This document shows, piece after piece, positions 63,787-64,000 of a DNA stretch of 64,000 nt. The stretch is from Acidobacteriota bacterium. GTDB taxonomy: Bacteria; Acidobacteriota; Terriglobia; Terriglobales; Acidobacteriaceae. The position numbers and the translations under genes are program-made. The notes under the pieces are model-generated. The model worked only from the letters and a program-made list of their open reading frames with translations, did not search any database and was not told the DNA's origin. How positions within the stretch are numbered: position 1 is the stretch's first letter; every line of letters starts with the position of its first letter. Location of the stretch: NCBI GenBank assembly GCA_021780315.1, contig JAJXYY010000026.1, positions 62,001 through 126,000 of the forward strand, given 5' to 3'.

Positions 63787-64000
63787 TCAAGCCACACTCA
63801 TCTCACACAGTTCACGCTGTAGCATCGCTCGCACGTGCACCGCAATCTGTTCCTCCTCGCGACTCGGCACGATACGCACCTCGCACCAACTCGCCTTGTC
63901 GCTGATAGTACTGGCGTCCTTGCCATTCTTCTCCGCGTCCAGCTCAATCCCCATCCATGCCAGGTGTGCACACACCTCTTCCCGCACCCGCGCGCTGTGC
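63787..64000 (-). CDS. ackA: Acetate kinase, C-terminal part (5' end outside window)
   Basis: Reverse-strand translation from the window edge gives HSARVREEVCAHLAWMGIEL, then the DAEKNGKD segment and VRIVPSREEEQIAVHVRAML, the characteristic end of acetate kinase (VR-x3-C-x2-L-x2-LG pattern and the PxxEE motif). The enzyme turns acetyl phosphate and ADP into acetate and ATP. Only the last 70 codons are visible. The gene is in the same orientation as the HdeD-like gene and xfp and probably first in that unit. Confidence 0.88.
   Translation of the reverse strand, partial: HSARVREEVCAHLAWMGIELDAEKNGKDASTISDKASWCEVRIVPSREEEQIAVHVRAMLQRELCEMSVA

Overview
The window is GC-rich bacterial chromosome, coding on both strands with a strong preference for C-ending codons. 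Gene content and style suggest an acidobacterium of the Terriglobia type (Granulicella, Edaphobacter or Terriglobus-like). The clues are a secreted protein with an LPDAPS motif, DUF4097 and TonB-type envelope proteins, and many GTG/TTG starts. This assignment is inference; no rRNA gene is present to confirm it.

Positions 1-16,355 (minus strand) hold a flagellar cluster read from right to left: flgB, flgC, fliE, fliF, fliG, fliH, fliI, fliJ, a fliK-like gene, flgD, flgE, then fliL, fliN, fliO, fliP, fliQ, fliR, flhB and a partial flhA. Overlapping stop/start codons show tight translational coupling. A strong hairpin between flgE and fliL probably divides it into two transcription units. fliM is not at its usual place between fliL and fliN. 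Upstream (16,495-18,827) is a three-gene regulatory unit: an OmpR-type response regulator, a 90-residue protein that is only a histidine-kinase dimerisation/phosphoacceptor domain, and a sigma-54 activator without a DNA-binding domain. Between this unit and flgB lie a terminator and a near-consensus sigma-54 promoter, so the unit very likely switches on the flagellar genes. This is the most interesting system in the window.

19-32 kb carries lexA (with three half-sites spaced exactly 11 bp apart at its promoter), an efflux adaptor, a DUF4097 protein, a phosphoglycolate-phosphatase-like HAD enzyme, a secreted M28 peptidase, a CLC transporter preceded by a clear fluoride riboswitch, a histidine phosphatase, uvrB, a secreted LPDAPS protein, a LacI-type regulator, a SnoaL-like protein and a dienelactone hydrolase.

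32-46 kb is mostly housekeeping: holB-tsaC, a CYTH protein, two TonB C-terminal proteins flanking a chemoreceptor, ileS-lspA and uvrA. 45.6-47.9 kb has different composition and carries two convergent alpha/beta hydrolases, possibly acquired. 48-57 kb holds a metallo-beta-lactamase/rhodanese fusion, katG, a glycine-rich secreted protein, a dimeric-barrel-like secreted protein, and an unexplained cluster of a TPR protein, two small exported proteins and a SprT-like metalloprotease. 57-64 kb holds an aquaporin, lgt, hpt, a luciferase-like oxidoreductase, and an ackA/HdeD-like/xfp unit that makes a phosphoketolase-acetate kinase ATP-yielding branch.

A roughly 65-bp element ending in a G-run and GTAC occurs twice (upstream of holB and upstream of the TPR gene) with identical internal spacing; it is probably a dispersed repeat of this genome. 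No tRNA, rRNA, CRISPR array, insertion sequence or prophage gene was seen.
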